A stretch of DNA of 64,000 nucleotides from Fimbriimonadaceae bacterium (GCA_026129685.1 JAHCHO010000002.1:1-64000); one strand, 5' to 3'; positions 1-9,019 are shown, numbered from the stretch's first letter. Program-made: numbers and translations. The notes: generated from the letters alone by a model not told the origin.

Positions 1-19
1 AGCCGACGATCACCTGGGA

Positions 20-211
20 GTTTCAACCCTCATCCCCCCGGGGGGGGGGGATGCGACACAGGATCGGACTCCGATGAAACTCCACCGCTTGACCCTCAAG
101 TTTCAACCCTCATCCCCCCGGGGGGGGGGGATGCGACGAGGGCGAGGCGGCGCGCCTGCGCCGCGAGATCGCCGTTTCAACCCTCATCCCCCCGGGGGGG
201 GGGGATGCGAC
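20..211 (-). CRISPR. Type I-C CRISPR array (array 1), leader-proximal end
   Basis: Three identical 38-bp repeats lie at 20-57, 100-137 and 174-211, with spacers of 42 bp (58-99) and 36 bp (138-173). The array runs off the left edge of the window. Read on the minus strand, the repeat starts GTCGCATCCCCC and ends GGGTTGAAAC, the usual type I-C form. Its centre is a C-run/G-run palindrome (CATCCCCCC paired with GGGGGGATG) containing an 11-base homopolymer. The cas genes are transcribed in the same direction immediately upstream. Confidence 0.95.
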
Positions 212-365
212 GGCGCGCGAGGGGGCAAACTCAGGTTCAAACGACTCGCGCACTCGACCAATCTTGACAAGAACGATCTGCAGTTTTCAAGGTGCGCGGG
301 GCCTCCGCGAGGCGGAGCCGGTCCAAGAACCCCAGGTTGCGCGCGTCATCACCACCGGTTCGCGG
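212..365 (-). promoter_or_regulatory. Leader of array 1
   Basis: This non-coding stretch between the cas2 stop and the first repeat of array 1 is richer in A+T than its surroundings (about 235-285). That position and composition fit the leader carrying the pre-crRNA promoter and the integration site for new spacers. No individual promoter box is convincing. Confidence 0.6.
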
Positions 366-674
366 CTAGACGATCAAGGGTCCCTGGAAGTCGATTCTCC
401 GATCCAGCCCGAAGACCCGAACGATCCGCTCTCTCGAACCCGGTAGGGTGTACACCCGGAGGCTGTCCTCCGACGGGTCGATCTCCTTGACCACGCGCAT
501 CAGGAATCGCTCCAGGTCGCTCGGGGTCACGGCACACTCGAACACCGACTTCTGGACGCGCTGGCCGAAGCGTTCGCAGGCCTTGGCGACGCGGCGAAGG
601 CGTCGTTCGCCCAGGATGTCCGCCGTGCGAACGTCGTAGCAGATCAAAATCTCGATTCGGGGTGGCACGGGCAT
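366..674 (-). CDS. cas2: CRISPR-associated endonuclease Cas2 (type I-C)
   Basis: Cas2 bridges two Cas1 dimers in the spacer-integration complex. The 102-residue product has the Cas2 ferredoxin-like start with the conserved Asp (ILICYDV) and the family pattern RRLRRVAKACERFGQRVQKSVFEC. Its length is normal. It is the last gene of the leftward cas operon, 10 bp after cas1 and next to the array leader. A second, unrelated Cas2 serves the type III-B locus at 40400-40663. Confidence 0.95.
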   Translation of the reverse strand: MPVPPRIEILICYDVRTADILGERRLRRVAKACERFGQRVQKSVFECAVTPSDLERFLMRVVKEIDPSEDSLRVYTLPGSRERIVRVFGLDRRIDFQGPLIV

Positions 675-684
675 CGTCGTATCC

Positions 685-1716
685 TCATCTTGCCAGGTAC
701 GGGACGTAGTCCTCGACTTCCCCTCGGAAGCAGCGCGCCATGATTCTCGCCTGGACGTGGGGAAGGAGTCCGATGGGAACGCTTTCTTGGAGGAGCGAGT
801 GGTGCTGATCGGTCTGCTTGCGTTTCTGGTACGCCACCAGCAGCTTCTTGCGACCGTCGTCGGTGAGCATCACGCTCTCGCCGGACCGAACGTCGAAGTC
901 GCTCGAGACGAGTTCCCGTCGGTTCACCAGGGTAAGGGCAAGGCGGTCGAGAACGACGGACCGGAACTCCTCGGTCATGTCCAGCGCGAGACTTGGTCTG
1001 CCCGGACGCAACGCGTGCAGGATGCCGAACTGCGGGTCGAGACCGACGCCCTCCAAGGCGGCGACGCAGTCGTTCGTCCAAATACTGTAGAGGAAGGAGA
1101 GGAGCGCGTTCATCCGGTCGCGCGGCGGACGTCGGCTTCGGCCGTCGAATCGGAAGTCCATGCGTTGGGTCGTGATCAGGCGGTCGAAGACGTCGAAGTA
1201 CGACTGAGCGGCGTTCCCTTCGACCCCTCGCACCCAGTCGAGCGATTGCGCGCCAGGAAGCAAGGCGAGGCCTTTCGCCTGGTCTTCGGCGGCCGCGATC
1301 AGCGGCCCCTTGTCCGGCTCTTTCGCGTCGCGCGCGCCCCTGAGCAAGACTTGCCTCGCGTTCTGGAGTTTGCCGGCAACCACCGACTTGGCGAACGACA
1401 GGGACCGGCGCTCGTCGCAATGGAAGTCGTACTGCGCCTTCCGGAGCAGCACGTTGCCGGTCGTCTTGCCGACCACGCGGGCCAAGAACCGGCCGAACTC
1501 GGTCATCAGGACGAGGCTCCGTCCGGTTTCGGCGAATCGCGCGATGAGGGGCGACGTGACGAGAACGCGACCGAAAGCGCACAGGGCGCCAAGGTGATGC
1601 AGGGGGACCTGGATCACCTTCTCGCCTTCCACCTCGACGCGCACCTGCTCGTTTTCCAGGCGGCAGACGGCGCCTTCGGTTCCGACGTAAAGGGTGTTCA
1701 GATAGACGCGGGTCAT
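685..1716 (-). CDS. cas1: CRISPR-associated integrase Cas1 (type I-C)
   Basis: Cas1 is the metal-dependent integrase that inserts protospacers at the leader-repeat junction. The 343-residue product begins with the typical MTRVYLNTLYVGTEGA beta strand. It contains the catalytic-region motif DRMNALLSFLYSIWTNDC and then GLDPQFGILHALRPGRPSLALDMTEEFR, which holds the His and Asp ligands. The start at 1716 is chosen because it overlaps the cas4 stop by 4 bases (ATGA) and begins the conserved fold. An in-frame upstream ATG at 1794 would add residues unlike Cas1. Confidence 0.96.
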   Translation of the reverse strand: MTRVYLNTLYVGTEGAVCRLENEQVRVEVEGEKVIQVPLHHLGALCAFGRVLVTSPLIARFAETGRSLVLMTEFGRFLARVVGKTTGNVLLRKAQYDFHCDERRSLSFAKSVVAGKLQNARQVLLRGARDAKEPDKGPLIAAAEDQAKGLALLPGAQSLDWVRGVEGNAAQSYFDVFDRLITTQRMDFRFDGRSRRPPRDRMNALLSFLYSIWTNDCVAALEGVGLDPQFGILHALRPGRPSLALDMTEEFRSVVLDRLALTLVNRRELVSSDFDVRSGESVMLTDDGRKKLLVAYQKRKQTDQHHSLLQESVPIGLLPHVQARIMARCFRGEVEDYVPYLAR

Positions 1717-2348
1717 TCGCGAGCCTCCGGTTGGGGTTCGAACACGATCCGGCGTTGCGTTCCACGGGCGGCTTTGACGGCGAACGGCATGCACGCGTCC
1801 ACCAGGGAGCAGTTGCGGCAGCGAGCGTCCGCGACGGGCTCCGGGACGTCGCCGGAGAGGATCATGCTCCGGATCGAGGCGACGACCGACTTAGTCTCCA
1901 AGCGAAGGGACTCGTCCATCGGGACGGGCAGCCGATCGCGGGTGGCGACGAAGTAGATCGCTCCGAACGGAACTCGCACTCCGAAGATCTCTTCGAGGCA
2001 CAGGGCCTGGGCGCAGAGTTGGAGGGCGGCGTGTTTGGGCCGGACGGGCTTGCCCGACTTGTACTCGACCGGAACCGGCACCTCGCGATCTCCTTGCAGG
2101 ACGAACTCGACGACGTCGGCGCGCCCGACGAGACCGAGTTCGTCCGACCAGAGCGGGAGGGCGCGCTCGACGCGCACCCCCCGCTCCGTTCGCGTCATGG
2201 GCTCGTCGGCCCGTTCGTGGGCGGCCGAGCCTTTGATCGTGAAGGCGTTCTCGTCCCAGATCTGCTCGACGTGGATGAGTCCGCACTGTCGGGGGCAGTA
2301 CGACCAGTGTTCGAGCGCCGAGATGGAGACGAGAACGGGCTCCGTCAC
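1713..2348 (-). CDS. cas4: CRISPR-associated exonuclease Cas4
   Basis: Cas4 is a RecB-family nuclease with an Fe-S cluster that trims prespacers and helps select the PAM. The 211-residue product shows the N-terminal Cys in YCPRQCGLIH, the nuclease core GRADVVEF followed by VPVEYKSGKP (Asp and E-x-K ligands), a QLCAQALCLEE motif, and the C-terminal Cys set CRNCSLVDAC. It sits 153 bp downstream of cas3 and overlaps cas1 by 4 bases, so it belongs to the adaptation part of the operon. Confidence 0.95.
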   Translation of the reverse strand: MTEPVLVSISALEHWSYCPRQCGLIHVEQIWDENAFTIKGSAAHERADEPMTRTERGVRVERALPLWSDELGLVGRADVVEFVLQGDREVPVPVEYKSGKPVRPKHAALQLCAQALCLEEIFGVRVPFGAIYFVATRDRLPVPMDESLRLETKSVVASIRSMILSGDVPEPVADARCRNCSLVDACMPFAVKAARGTQRRIVFEPQPEARE

Positions 2349-2501
2349 GCTGTCCTCAGGCGAGCAATCGGTTAGTGAGGGGCCACAAAGGTGCGTCGCT
2401 CGGCCTCACCGTTCGGGCCTTTGGGATCGGGTCAGTCTGCGCAGTATCAAGGTGCATTTGTTGTTGTTGGTATATGCGTGTTCCTTAGGTGCGAGATTGG
2501 C

Positions 2502-4682
2502 TCAGGCGCTCGGCCAGACTTCGAGATGCGTATGGGCAGCGTCCTCCATGTAGCCGAGGAAAGTCGGGTCGTAGCGTCCTTCCCATAGCCATATTTCCGG
2601 GAAGTCGCGGCAGGCGCTCACGGGCAGGCGGGCGGTCCGGTCGGCGTAGATCTGGACCGAACCGCGTACGAGAATCCGAAAGGGCGTTCGTCCGCCAGCC
2701 TCCAGCCGCGCCCGCAAGCAGGGGTCCACGACGGCAAAAACCGAGTCCGACTCGATCAGTCGGTACTTCCGCTCGACCTCGGGAAACCGACGGTGCCTTT
2801 CCAGGCGTGCGAGTTCGTCGCGGCGAGACCGGAAGGAGGCGTTCAGAGACCGGGCGAAGGCGCGGCGCATCAGTTCGCTCGGAGTTTCGCGATCGAAGTC
2901 GCCGTTGGCCAGGAGCTCCTCCAGGATGGCGGCGGATTCGCGCATGTCGGGATGGGCGGAGATTCCCTCGCCCGCTAGCCGAATGCTCCACACCTCGCCT
3001 TCCCAAGGTTCTTCGTGCCGGCGGACCCTGCCCGAAAGTTGGAGGAGTCCGGCGACGGTCGCGCTCTCTCGGAGACCGCGACGGAAGGAGAAGTCCATGC
3101 CCGCCTCGATGCAACTCGTGGCGACGAGGGTCCAGGACCGGTCGGGTTCGTGGTCCAGTCGTTGACGGACGGTGCGGACGACGACCTCGCGGTCTTGGGG
3201 AGCAAGGGCGGTCGAGAGGTGGAGGACGTCGAGACCGGCGTCGCGCATGGTTCGGGCAAGAGTGGCGGCGGTCTTGATGGTGTTCGCGACGACGACGCTG
3301 GGACCCTCCCAGGACGCGGCGAGGCTCGCGAGGTCGAGCGCCGTATACGGGTGGGGCGCGAGGCGGGGCACGACGCGGCGGCGCTCACGATGCAGGAGCT
3401 CATTGAGGAGAGGGGCGGGCGTCAGTTCCTCCACGGGCTCCGTTCGACGACCGAGGAAATCGGCGGACTCCCAAAAGCGGTGCAGGCTCCCGCTGCCCAA
3501 GACCCAGGCGACGCCCCAGGACTCGGCCAAATGCTCCATCCAGCACCAGGTCAGCGGCCAGAGGTGGACGGGCATCGCGGCATGTGCCTCGTCCACGAAG
3601 ACGGCGCTTCCCGGCAGTTGATGGAGCTTGCGGAGGCGTGCCGGGTGGCAACCGGCAAGGGTCTCAAAGAACGCGACGGCGGTCGTCACAACGACGGGAG
3701 ATTCCCATCGCGCGGCGAGGTGCCGGCTTTCGGGAGACGAGAACTCGGCCTGGTGATGGAGTTCGGCGACGATGTCGTCCGGATTCTCGTCAGGGAGGAC
3801 TAGCGCGCGGCGGTACTCTTCCGCCGCTTGAGCGACGATGTTGGTGAAAGGCAGAACGACGAAGACGCGCCGGAGCCCGAGGCGAGCGGCCCGCCGGACA
3901 AGGTAGGCCATGACGGCCAAGGTCTTGCCGCTGCCGACGGGGGCGGAGCAGGAGAGGACGGGACCGAGCGTGTCGGAATCGAGGCATCCCGCGAAGAAGG
4001 CGCGTCGGTACCGATCCCGATCCGTGAGGGCGGGTTTGGCGTCGGCGTACGCGCACAGCCGGGAGAGCCGCTCGCCCCAGCGCCGGCGGACGCGAGGCGG
4101 ACTGGGCTCGTCCCAGTAGTGTGCGGCGGTATCGGCGTGGTCGGCGTCCACTAGGCAGGAGAGGGCGATTCGCAGTTCGGTTTGGTGGGGGATGTCGCTC
4201 GGAGCGCTCGGGTCGGCGCAAAAGGACGTCTGGTGGGTCGCGCGCCAGTCGCCCAGGTGGTCGTTCACGAAAGCGCGGTCCTCTTCCTCAGGGCTACGGA
4301 GCCTGAGATTCGGATCCTTGGTGCGCTCCGCATCCCCGTCGAACAGCCCACGGTGGTGAGCCGCGACGAGGGCGGCGGCCCAGTAGTCGCGGCGCCCGAC
4401 CAGGTGGGCTACGCCAGCTTCCTGGTGGGGAACTCCCCCGAGGGGCGATCGGGATGCCGAGGCAAGAGTCCGCTGCTTCGCGGGTTCGAGCTTGCCAAGG
4501 TCGTGCCAGAGAGCGGCCGCTCGGACCGCGCGAAGGAAAGACGCCTTGTCCGCCACGTGGTAGACGCCGACGCGACGGGCATTCGCCACGGCTCTCCGGA
4601 CCACGTTAGCGACGTGGTCGTCGTAGCTCTGGGCCGGGACGCCGCGCTCGGGCCGCGCGCTGTGGGCGAGCGGGGCGGCCAC
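2502..4682 (-). CDS. cas3: CRISPR-associated helicase-nuclease Cas3 (HD + SF2 helicase)
   Basis: Cas3 is recruited by Cascade and degrades target DNA. The 726-residue product has an N-terminal HD nuclease domain (ALWHDLGK, then AAHHRG and the later DADHAD) and an SF2 helicase domain: Walker A APVGSGKT, DEAH box FVDEAH, and motif VI QLSGRVRR. Where many helicases have a SAT-type motif III it has GSGS. The start abuts the cas7 stop. Its place between cas7 and cas4 is unusual for type I-C, where cas3 normally precedes cas5. A decayed HD fragment at 8365-8555 occupies that canonical place. Confidence 0.95.
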   Translation of the reverse strand: MAAPLAHSARPERGVPAQSYDDHVANVVRRAVANARRVGVYHVADKASFLRAVRAAALWHDLGKLEPAKQRTLASASRSPLGGVPHQEAGVAHLVGRRDYWAAALVAAHHRGLFDGDAERTKDPNLRLRSPEEEDRAFVNDHLGDWRATHQTSFCADPSAPSDIPHQTELRIALSCLVDADHADTAAHYWDEPSPPRVRRRWGERLSRLCAYADAKPALTDRDRYRRAFFAGCLDSDTLGPVLSCSAPVGSGKTLAVMAYLVRRAARLGLRRVFVVLPFTNIVAQAAEEYRRALVLPDENPDDIVAELHHQAEFSSPESRHLAARWESPVVVTTAVAFFETLAGCHPARLRKLHQLPGSAVFVDEAHAAMPVHLWPLTWCWMEHLAESWGVAWVLGSGSLHRFWESADFLGRRTEPVEELTPAPLLNELLHRERRRVVPRLAPHPYTALDLASLAASWEGPSVVVANTIKTAATLARTMRDAGLDVLHLSTALAPQDREVVVRTVRQRLDHEPDRSWTLVATSCIEAGMDFSFRRGLRESATVAGLLQLSGRVRRHEEPWEGEVWSIRLAGEGISAHPDMRESAAILEELLANGDFDRETPSELMRRAFARSLNASFRSRRDELARLERHRRFPEVERKYRLIESDSVFAVVDPCLRARLEAGGRTPFRILVRGSVQIYADRTARLPVSACRDFPEIWLWEGRYDPTFLGYMEDAAHTHLEVWPSA

Positions 4683-5627
4683 CTACGTTCGCACAAGGTC
4701 CCGGAAGTTGGCGATCCGATCGGCGAACGGGCCTGGATCCGCGTGCACGTCGTACTGGTCCCAGGAGGTGGAAGGGCGATCTTCGCCGCCATCGTTGCGT
4801 CGCGGAGTGAAGTGCCGGACGATGTCGAAGTCCGAGCAAGAACCGAGAACGGACTTGTGCTCGACCACAAAGGCGTGCCGGACCTCGACGAAGGGGCGGG
4901 CCTTGGACGCCGTGGCGGAGTACGCGCAGGGAAGCAGAGCCAGCATTAGCTCGATGTCCTGGAGCGTGCAGTGGGTACGGTGGGCCACCGCAGGGTTGAC
5001 AAAGAATGGCATCACGTAGACCGCGTGCAACACGCGCCGGTCAGCGAGAGGGGCCATGCCGCGATCCTTGCCTTCCTGGGCGCCCGCCATCTTCGTGTTC
5101 GTGCTACGGACGATTTCGACGGGGCAGACCGAGTGGGCGTTCACGAACTGGGCGACGCCGTTGCGCACGGCGCTTCGCTGGTTCGCTTTCTGCGCTTCGT
5201 CGTCCTTCTTGTCCTCGGCGGCCGCGGACTCGAGGAACGTGTTCCCGAACACGCGGGCGTCCCAGAAGCGCTCGTGGAACGACCTGTAGTTGTCCGCCCG
5301 AAGATTCTCGCTCTTCTCGCCTTTCAACATGGCCGTCACGCCGGAACGTTCCAAAGCGCGGTCCTCGAGGATGTCGAACCGCTTTCGATCAAGGTCCTTG
5401 AAGCGCGTTTCCATTTCCCGCCAGACGACGCCGTCCTTCTCCAGAACGAGGTTTCGGAGCTTTCGCTTGTAGGAGACGGCACTGATCACGCCCCGGCGGT
5501 CGGGCAGGGTCCGGGGATCGCTTTCCCGGTCCGGATCGCCGTTCGGGTTCGATTCGTTGGCCTCGATGATGAGAACTCCCGTCATGCGGGGGATGGTCTT
5601 GTCGGTCGAAACTTGGTCAGTTGGCAT
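4683..5627 (-). CDS. cas7: Cascade backbone protein Cas7 (Csd2 family)
   Basis: Cas7 polymerises along the crRNA to form the backbone of the surveillance complex. The 314-residue product carries the Csd2/Csh2 signature near its start (ESNPNGDPDRE, then SYKRKLRN) and the downstream RPFVEVRHAFVVEH segment. The ATG at 5627 lies inside the end of cas8c (11-base overlap), which implies translational coupling. The in-frame ATG at 5711 lies within cas8c and is rejected. The cas3 ATG follows the stop codon with no gap. Confidence 0.93.
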   Translation of the reverse strand: MPTDQVSTDKTIPRMTGVLIIEANESNPNGDPDRESDPRTLPDRRGVISAVSYKRKLRNLVLEKDGVVWREMETRFKDLDRKRFDILEDRALERSGVTAMLKGEKSENLRADNYRSFHERFWDARVFGNTFLESAAAEDKKDDEAQKANQRSAVRNGVAQFVNAHSVCPVEIVRSTNTKMAGAQEGKDRGMAPLADRRVLHAVYVMPFFVNPAVAHRTHCTLQDIELMLALLPCAYSATASKARPFVEVRHAFVVEHKSVLGSCSDFDIVRHFTPRRNDGGEDRPSTSWDQYDVHADPGPFADRIANFRDLVRT

Positions 5628-7632
5628 CTTCGGTTCCTTGATCGGGGTGGCCGGCGGGCGTGTCGTCGGCGCAGGAATCGTGCGAGAGGTATCCCAGAAG
5701 CAGCTCGGCACGGGCTTGATCGTCCAGCCGGGCGGGCACGCGTCCCGCTAGCTTGGGGGCGAGCCGTCCCAGACGCGACAGGGTCTTTTTCGCGATGAGC
5801 GGGTCCTTTTCGCCTCGAGGTTCGCAGGTGTTGGCCCACGATTGCCAGGGCCGTGAGCGTTCGAGCAGTTCGGCGAGCGCACGAGGCGGGTCGTCGCAGG
5901 CGATGCCGATCAGCTGGTTGCCGCCGAGGGTGGGCGGGACGGATTGGCGTTCGTGGCGGCAGTAAGTCAGGTGGAGGGTGTCAACCAGTCCGAGGAGCAG
6001 TCCGAGGCAGTAGGCGGGCGAGGGAGAGTCTTGGTCCATGGGATGTCCTAGCGCGTCGAGCAACAGGGCGGTCGCGGCGGCGGCCCGGGCGGCTTCAGGC
6101 TGCAGACGCTTCGGCAACTTGCAGGTTCGGGCGCGGACGGCGGCCGAACGCATCAGGCTGCCGCAACGGGCGACGAGTAGGGCGAGCATCGGATCGGCGC
6201 GGAGCGCGCGTTCCGGTCCGCTGGCGAGCATGAGGTCGAGGACTTCGCCCGCCGAAGGGCCAGGCACGGGCGTGTCGCGGGCGGCGTCGCTCGTCCAATC
6301 TCGGCAGAGGCAGGCGACGAGGGAGCCCGGGGAGATGACGAGCCGCTTTGCGGTAGGTCCTTGAAAGCAAAGGCGGGGGACGGTCCGCTGCGCGTTGGAC
6401 CAACGGGTCCCGGCGTCGAGGACTTCGCGGGCTCTCGGCTGGCGGCAATAGACGGCCTGGGCTTGCCCGTCGCTGATCTGCCGGAGCAGGACGAGCAGGA
6501 CGGTGGCGCGTGGCCTCGCCGTCGAAACCCCGCTGAGCGCTTCCAAGACGGAGCCCAGAGCGTCCTCGTACGCCTCGTCCGGTTCGCCGGATCCGAAACC
6601 GTGTGCCAGAGGCGCTTCGACGTCTACCGCGTGGGCGATGAGGAGGTCATTCGCCTCCTTGCCCAGAGATACCTTGCCGCTGGGCATAGAGGTCCATGTC
6701 CGGCCCAGCCGTTCCGGCTCGACGGCGTACAAGAGGGCGTCCAGCGCGGCCTGAACCGTGCCTTCGCCCACGGTGAGGAGGTCGGTCCCCGTACGGCCGT
6801 AGCGCGTGTTGGCCTCGACCTCGCGAAACATGGAGAAGAGGGGAACGCCTTTGCGGGAGACGCAGGGCAGCTCGGGGGTTGGGAAGGGGCCGTGCCAAGA
6901 GTGGTCTTCACGTCCGGCGAGAGAGCAGACCCGACTCGCGCCCGTGCCCCGGCCCACGGCGGCGACGGCGGTTTCCAGGGCCTGCCGGACGACGGGGGAA
7001 TAGACGGTCGCTTCGGGGAGGTCAAAGGCGACCTGAGCCTTGTCGCCCTGCGCGCTTTGTCCGAGGGCAAGGGCGACGAGCGCGGCGGCCAGGTCTTCGT
7101 TCTCGCGGGCGCGCTCCACGGCGAGGCGCAGTGGCGCGGGGTCGGCTCGCAGACGGTCCAGCCGGTCGCAGAGGGTCAGGAGTTCGGGAGGTCCATTCGG
7201 GGTGGCGATCTTCGCCCAGTGTTCGGCCCGCACCCGGGGCTCGAGGTCCAGCAGACCGGGCCAGTCGAACAGGCACTCGGCAAGGACGTCCCGATGCATA
7301 CGCAGGGCAACCTCGGGAGTGTGCTTGTCCGAACCGCCCTTGCGTTCGTGGGCAAAACGAGCGAGGTTTCGTTCCACGGCGTGGCCGTCGTTCCAGCAGG
7401 GATCATTGGGTCGGACGACCGGCCAGAAGAAGAAGTTGCCTTTACGAAGTACCCAGAGGGGGGTAGCTGGATCGGTAACGGGGAGGAGGGACACCTGGCC
7501 GTCGTCATGGATCAGGACGCGGAGGGTTTGGCGTTTTGCGAGTCCGGGCTTCATGACGTCGGTGGCGCGACGCGGGATATCGCCGCCCACTTCCGCAAGC
7601 GATTGGCTGATCTTCCAAGCTTCAGCCAGCAT
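5617..7632 (-). CDS. cas8c: Cascade large subunit Cas8c (Csd1-like, divergent)
   Basis: In type I-C the Csd1/Cas8c protein is the large subunit that recognises the PAM; an internal start can also yield a small subunit. This 671-residue protein fits by place (between cas5 and cas7), length, and Csd1-like features: an opening helix followed by GGDIPRRATDV, a FFFWPVVRPNDP segment, and a helical C-terminal part around YCLGLLLGLVDTLHLTYC. The sequence is divergent, so the family call rests partly on synteny. It overlaps cas5 by 11 bases upstream and cas7 by 11 bases downstream. Confidence 0.8.
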   Translation of the reverse strand: MLAEAWKISQSLAEVGGDIPRRATDVMKPGLAKRQTLRVLIHDDGQVSLLPVTDPATPLWVLRKGNFFFWPVVRPNDPCWNDGHAVERNLARFAHERKGGSDKHTPEVALRMHRDVLAECLFDWPGLLDLEPRVRAEHWAKIATPNGPPELLTLCDRLDRLRADPAPLRLAVERARENEDLAAALVALALGQSAQGDKAQVAFDLPEATVYSPVVRQALETAVAAVGRGTGASRVCSLAGREDHSWHGPFPTPELPCVSRKGVPLFSMFREVEANTRYGRTGTDLLTVGEGTVQAALDALLYAVEPERLGRTWTSMPSGKVSLGKEANDLLIAHAVDVEAPLAHGFGSGEPDEAYEDALGSVLEALSGVSTARPRATVLLVLLRQISDGQAQAVYCRQPRAREVLDAGTRWSNAQRTVPRLCFQGPTAKRLVISPGSLVACLCRDWTSDAARDTPVPGPSAGEVLDLMLASGPERALRADPMLALLVARCGSLMRSAAVRARTCKLPKRLQPEAARAAAATALLLDALGHPMDQDSPSPAYCLGLLLGLVDTLHLTYCRHERQSVPPTLGGNQLIGIACDDPPRALAELLERSRPWQSWANTCEPRGEKDPLIAKKTLSRLGRLAPKLAGRVPARLDDQARAELLLGYLSHDSCADDTPAGHPDQGTEDAN

Positions 7633-8251
7633 TCGTGTACCCCAGCCGACCCAGGTCGCAGATTCCGGCGATCACCTCGACATGCCCATATCGTGGTCCC
7701 CAGGCCCCGCCCACCGGAAGGTCCCATGGAGACACCAGGTAACCGGGGACGCTCTCCGAGGCCGCTTCCGAGGGCTTGGTCTCGGGCCTGAGGAAGCCGA
7801 AATAGGAGGGCGCGAACTCCTTCCAACCGAGGCAGGGAGGGTAGCGCGATTGACCGAGCCCGAGTCTGCGCTCCAGCATTGATGTGAGTTTGACGTGAGG
7901 GTTCGGCACGTCGCACCGGCCGTACGGGACACACTCCCCTAGGATTTGATAGCAAACGTCTGCCAGGACGCGGGCGACGTGCTGGAGGTTCGATCCTTGC
8001 TTCATCTGGTCTGTCTTGCGCAAGGGACCTCCGTAGTTGCAGACGTAGGGCACGTACCGAATTGGGCGACAGACATGAACGAGCCTGGGAACGAACACTG
8101 CACCTTCCACTCGGGCGACCGACTCCACCAGCGCTTTTATGGCGCTTCCGGTAGGAAGGGGGTACGAAACCGGGCACGATCCTGTATCCGGTCGCATGAA
8201 CATGGCCATCGGGCCGGCGATCTCAAAACCGAATCTCAGCGCGCTGCACAT
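7622..8251 (-). CDS. cas5c: Cas5 crRNA-processing endoribonuclease (Cas5c/Cas5d)
   Basis: In type I-C, Cas5 cuts pre-crRNA and holds the 5' handle, replacing Cas6; no cas6 gene is present nearby. The 209-residue product has the Cas5 opening strand (LRFGFEIAGPMAMFMRP), the segment SYPLPTGSAIKALVESV that matches the Cas5 'TPSAARGILEAI' region, and a Gly-rich end (GGAWGPRYGHVEV). The start at 8251 is the ATG just before the conserved strand; the open frame upstream encodes nothing Cas5-like. It is the first intact gene of the operon. Confidence 0.85.
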   Translation of the reverse strand: MCSALRFGFEIAGPMAMFMRPDTGSCPVSYPLPTGSAIKALVESVARVEGAVFVPRLVHVCRPIRYVPYVCNYGGPLRKTDQMKQGSNLQHVARVLADVCYQILGECVPYGRCDVPNPHVKLTSMLERRLGLGQSRYPPCLGWKEFAPSYFGFLRPETKPSEAASESVPGYLVSPWDLPVGGAWGPRYGHVEVIAGICDLGRLGYTNAG

Positions 8252-8364
8252 GGGTGAGTAACGAGTTCCGATCGAGCGGCTGTCTATCCTTCCGAGTGCT
8301 CGCCAACCGTGGGGCGACCGCTTGGGCGGGCCGGCACGAATCCACAGGGCGGAGGGGTGGGCTG

Positions 8365-8555
8365 GCGCAGGTAGCGTTGAAAGCGAGAGTCGGCTTTGGC
8401 GCCATGGTGGCTCAGTCCGAGCGCCCAGCCGGAAGCGCCGACGCCGAACTTGGCCGCGGACCGCTCGGCGGTCGCGGCCACATCGAGCAAGTGGCGACGG
8501 AGGTCGTGCCATTCACCGTTCGGTTTTCCCGCCGTGTGCGCCCAAAGCGTGTTCA
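8365..8555 (-). pseudogene. Remnant of a Cas3 HD-nuclease N-terminus
   Basis: Minus-strand translation gives LWAHTAGKPNGEWHDLRRHL, then LLDVAATAERSAAKFG and SRFQRYLR. This matches in order the opening of Cas3 HD domains (typically xWAHS, EWxPLxxHL, GLLHDLGK, FQxYL). The catalytic stretch reads GLSHHGAKA rather than LHDLGKA, and no helicase follows. It lies directly upstream of cas5, where cas3 normally sits in type I-C operons. I infer that an original cas3 decayed and the one at 2502-4682 is now used. The residues are seen; the history is inferred. Confidence 0.65.
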
Positions 8556-8785
8556 AGATGACCCCTCGCGTCGCGATGCCCGGTCCACATCGCACGATCG
8601 CCTTTCGCCACCGACCGCCGGTTTCCTGCAGACAACGGCGGGGGAGTACGGGCCCGGTTCGCGTGAGGGTGTGCGGCCACGGGTTCGGATCCGAGCGCGG
8701 GAGCTTCGCCCCTACATCTTCGGTCGCTTCGTGCTTTCGGCGGCCTTTGGATTCGCGTTCCGGGGCTCCCACCGGGGTGCGGAGG

Positions 8786-8818
8786 AGCCGGGGTCCTTCG
8801 CTTCGCTCAGGATGACAG
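8786..8818. repeat. Dispersed intergenic repeat (single copy)
   Basis: One copy of the 'GGTCCTTCGCTTCGCTCAGG ... ATGACA' element that recurs in clusters across the window (near 18.2, 23.6, 25.0, 29.6, 30.2 and 61.1 kb). Its core TTCGCT/AGCGAA-type symmetry suggests a REP-like palindromic element. It lies between the cas3 remnant and the prophage-like genes. Confidence 0.8.
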
Positions 8819-8900
8819 GGCTCGCGGAAGGATGGCAGGGGCGGCCCGCACCGGGGTCGTGGAAGGAAGCTTTGGGGGCGGGGAGAGGGGTTTCGAAGCG

Positions 8901-8919
8901 GTTTCCGGCGTGCGCCGGG
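8901..8919. repeat. Isolated partial type III-B CRISPR repeat
   Basis: The 19 bases GTTTCCGGCGTGCGCCGGG match the first 19 bases of the type III-B repeat variant found in repeats 9 and 10 of array 2 (24562 and 24631), 15 kb away. No leader, spacer or second repeat accompanies it. It may be the scar of an old array or recombination event, or a chance palindrome in G+C-rich DNA. Confidence 0.5.
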
Positions 8920-9019
8920 TCCTTCTGGTAAGGGATTCTGGCGGGCGCCGAGCTATGGGTGCACACTCGGCCACCCGGTGATCCCGGGGACGCGCCGGCG
9001 CCCGCGAACCGGCGACGGG

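Noticed and set aside
20-137. Spacers of array 1 as self-targeting against the prophage genes in this window
   Set aside because: I could not find convincing matches by eye; an alignment search of all spacers against the window would be decisive.
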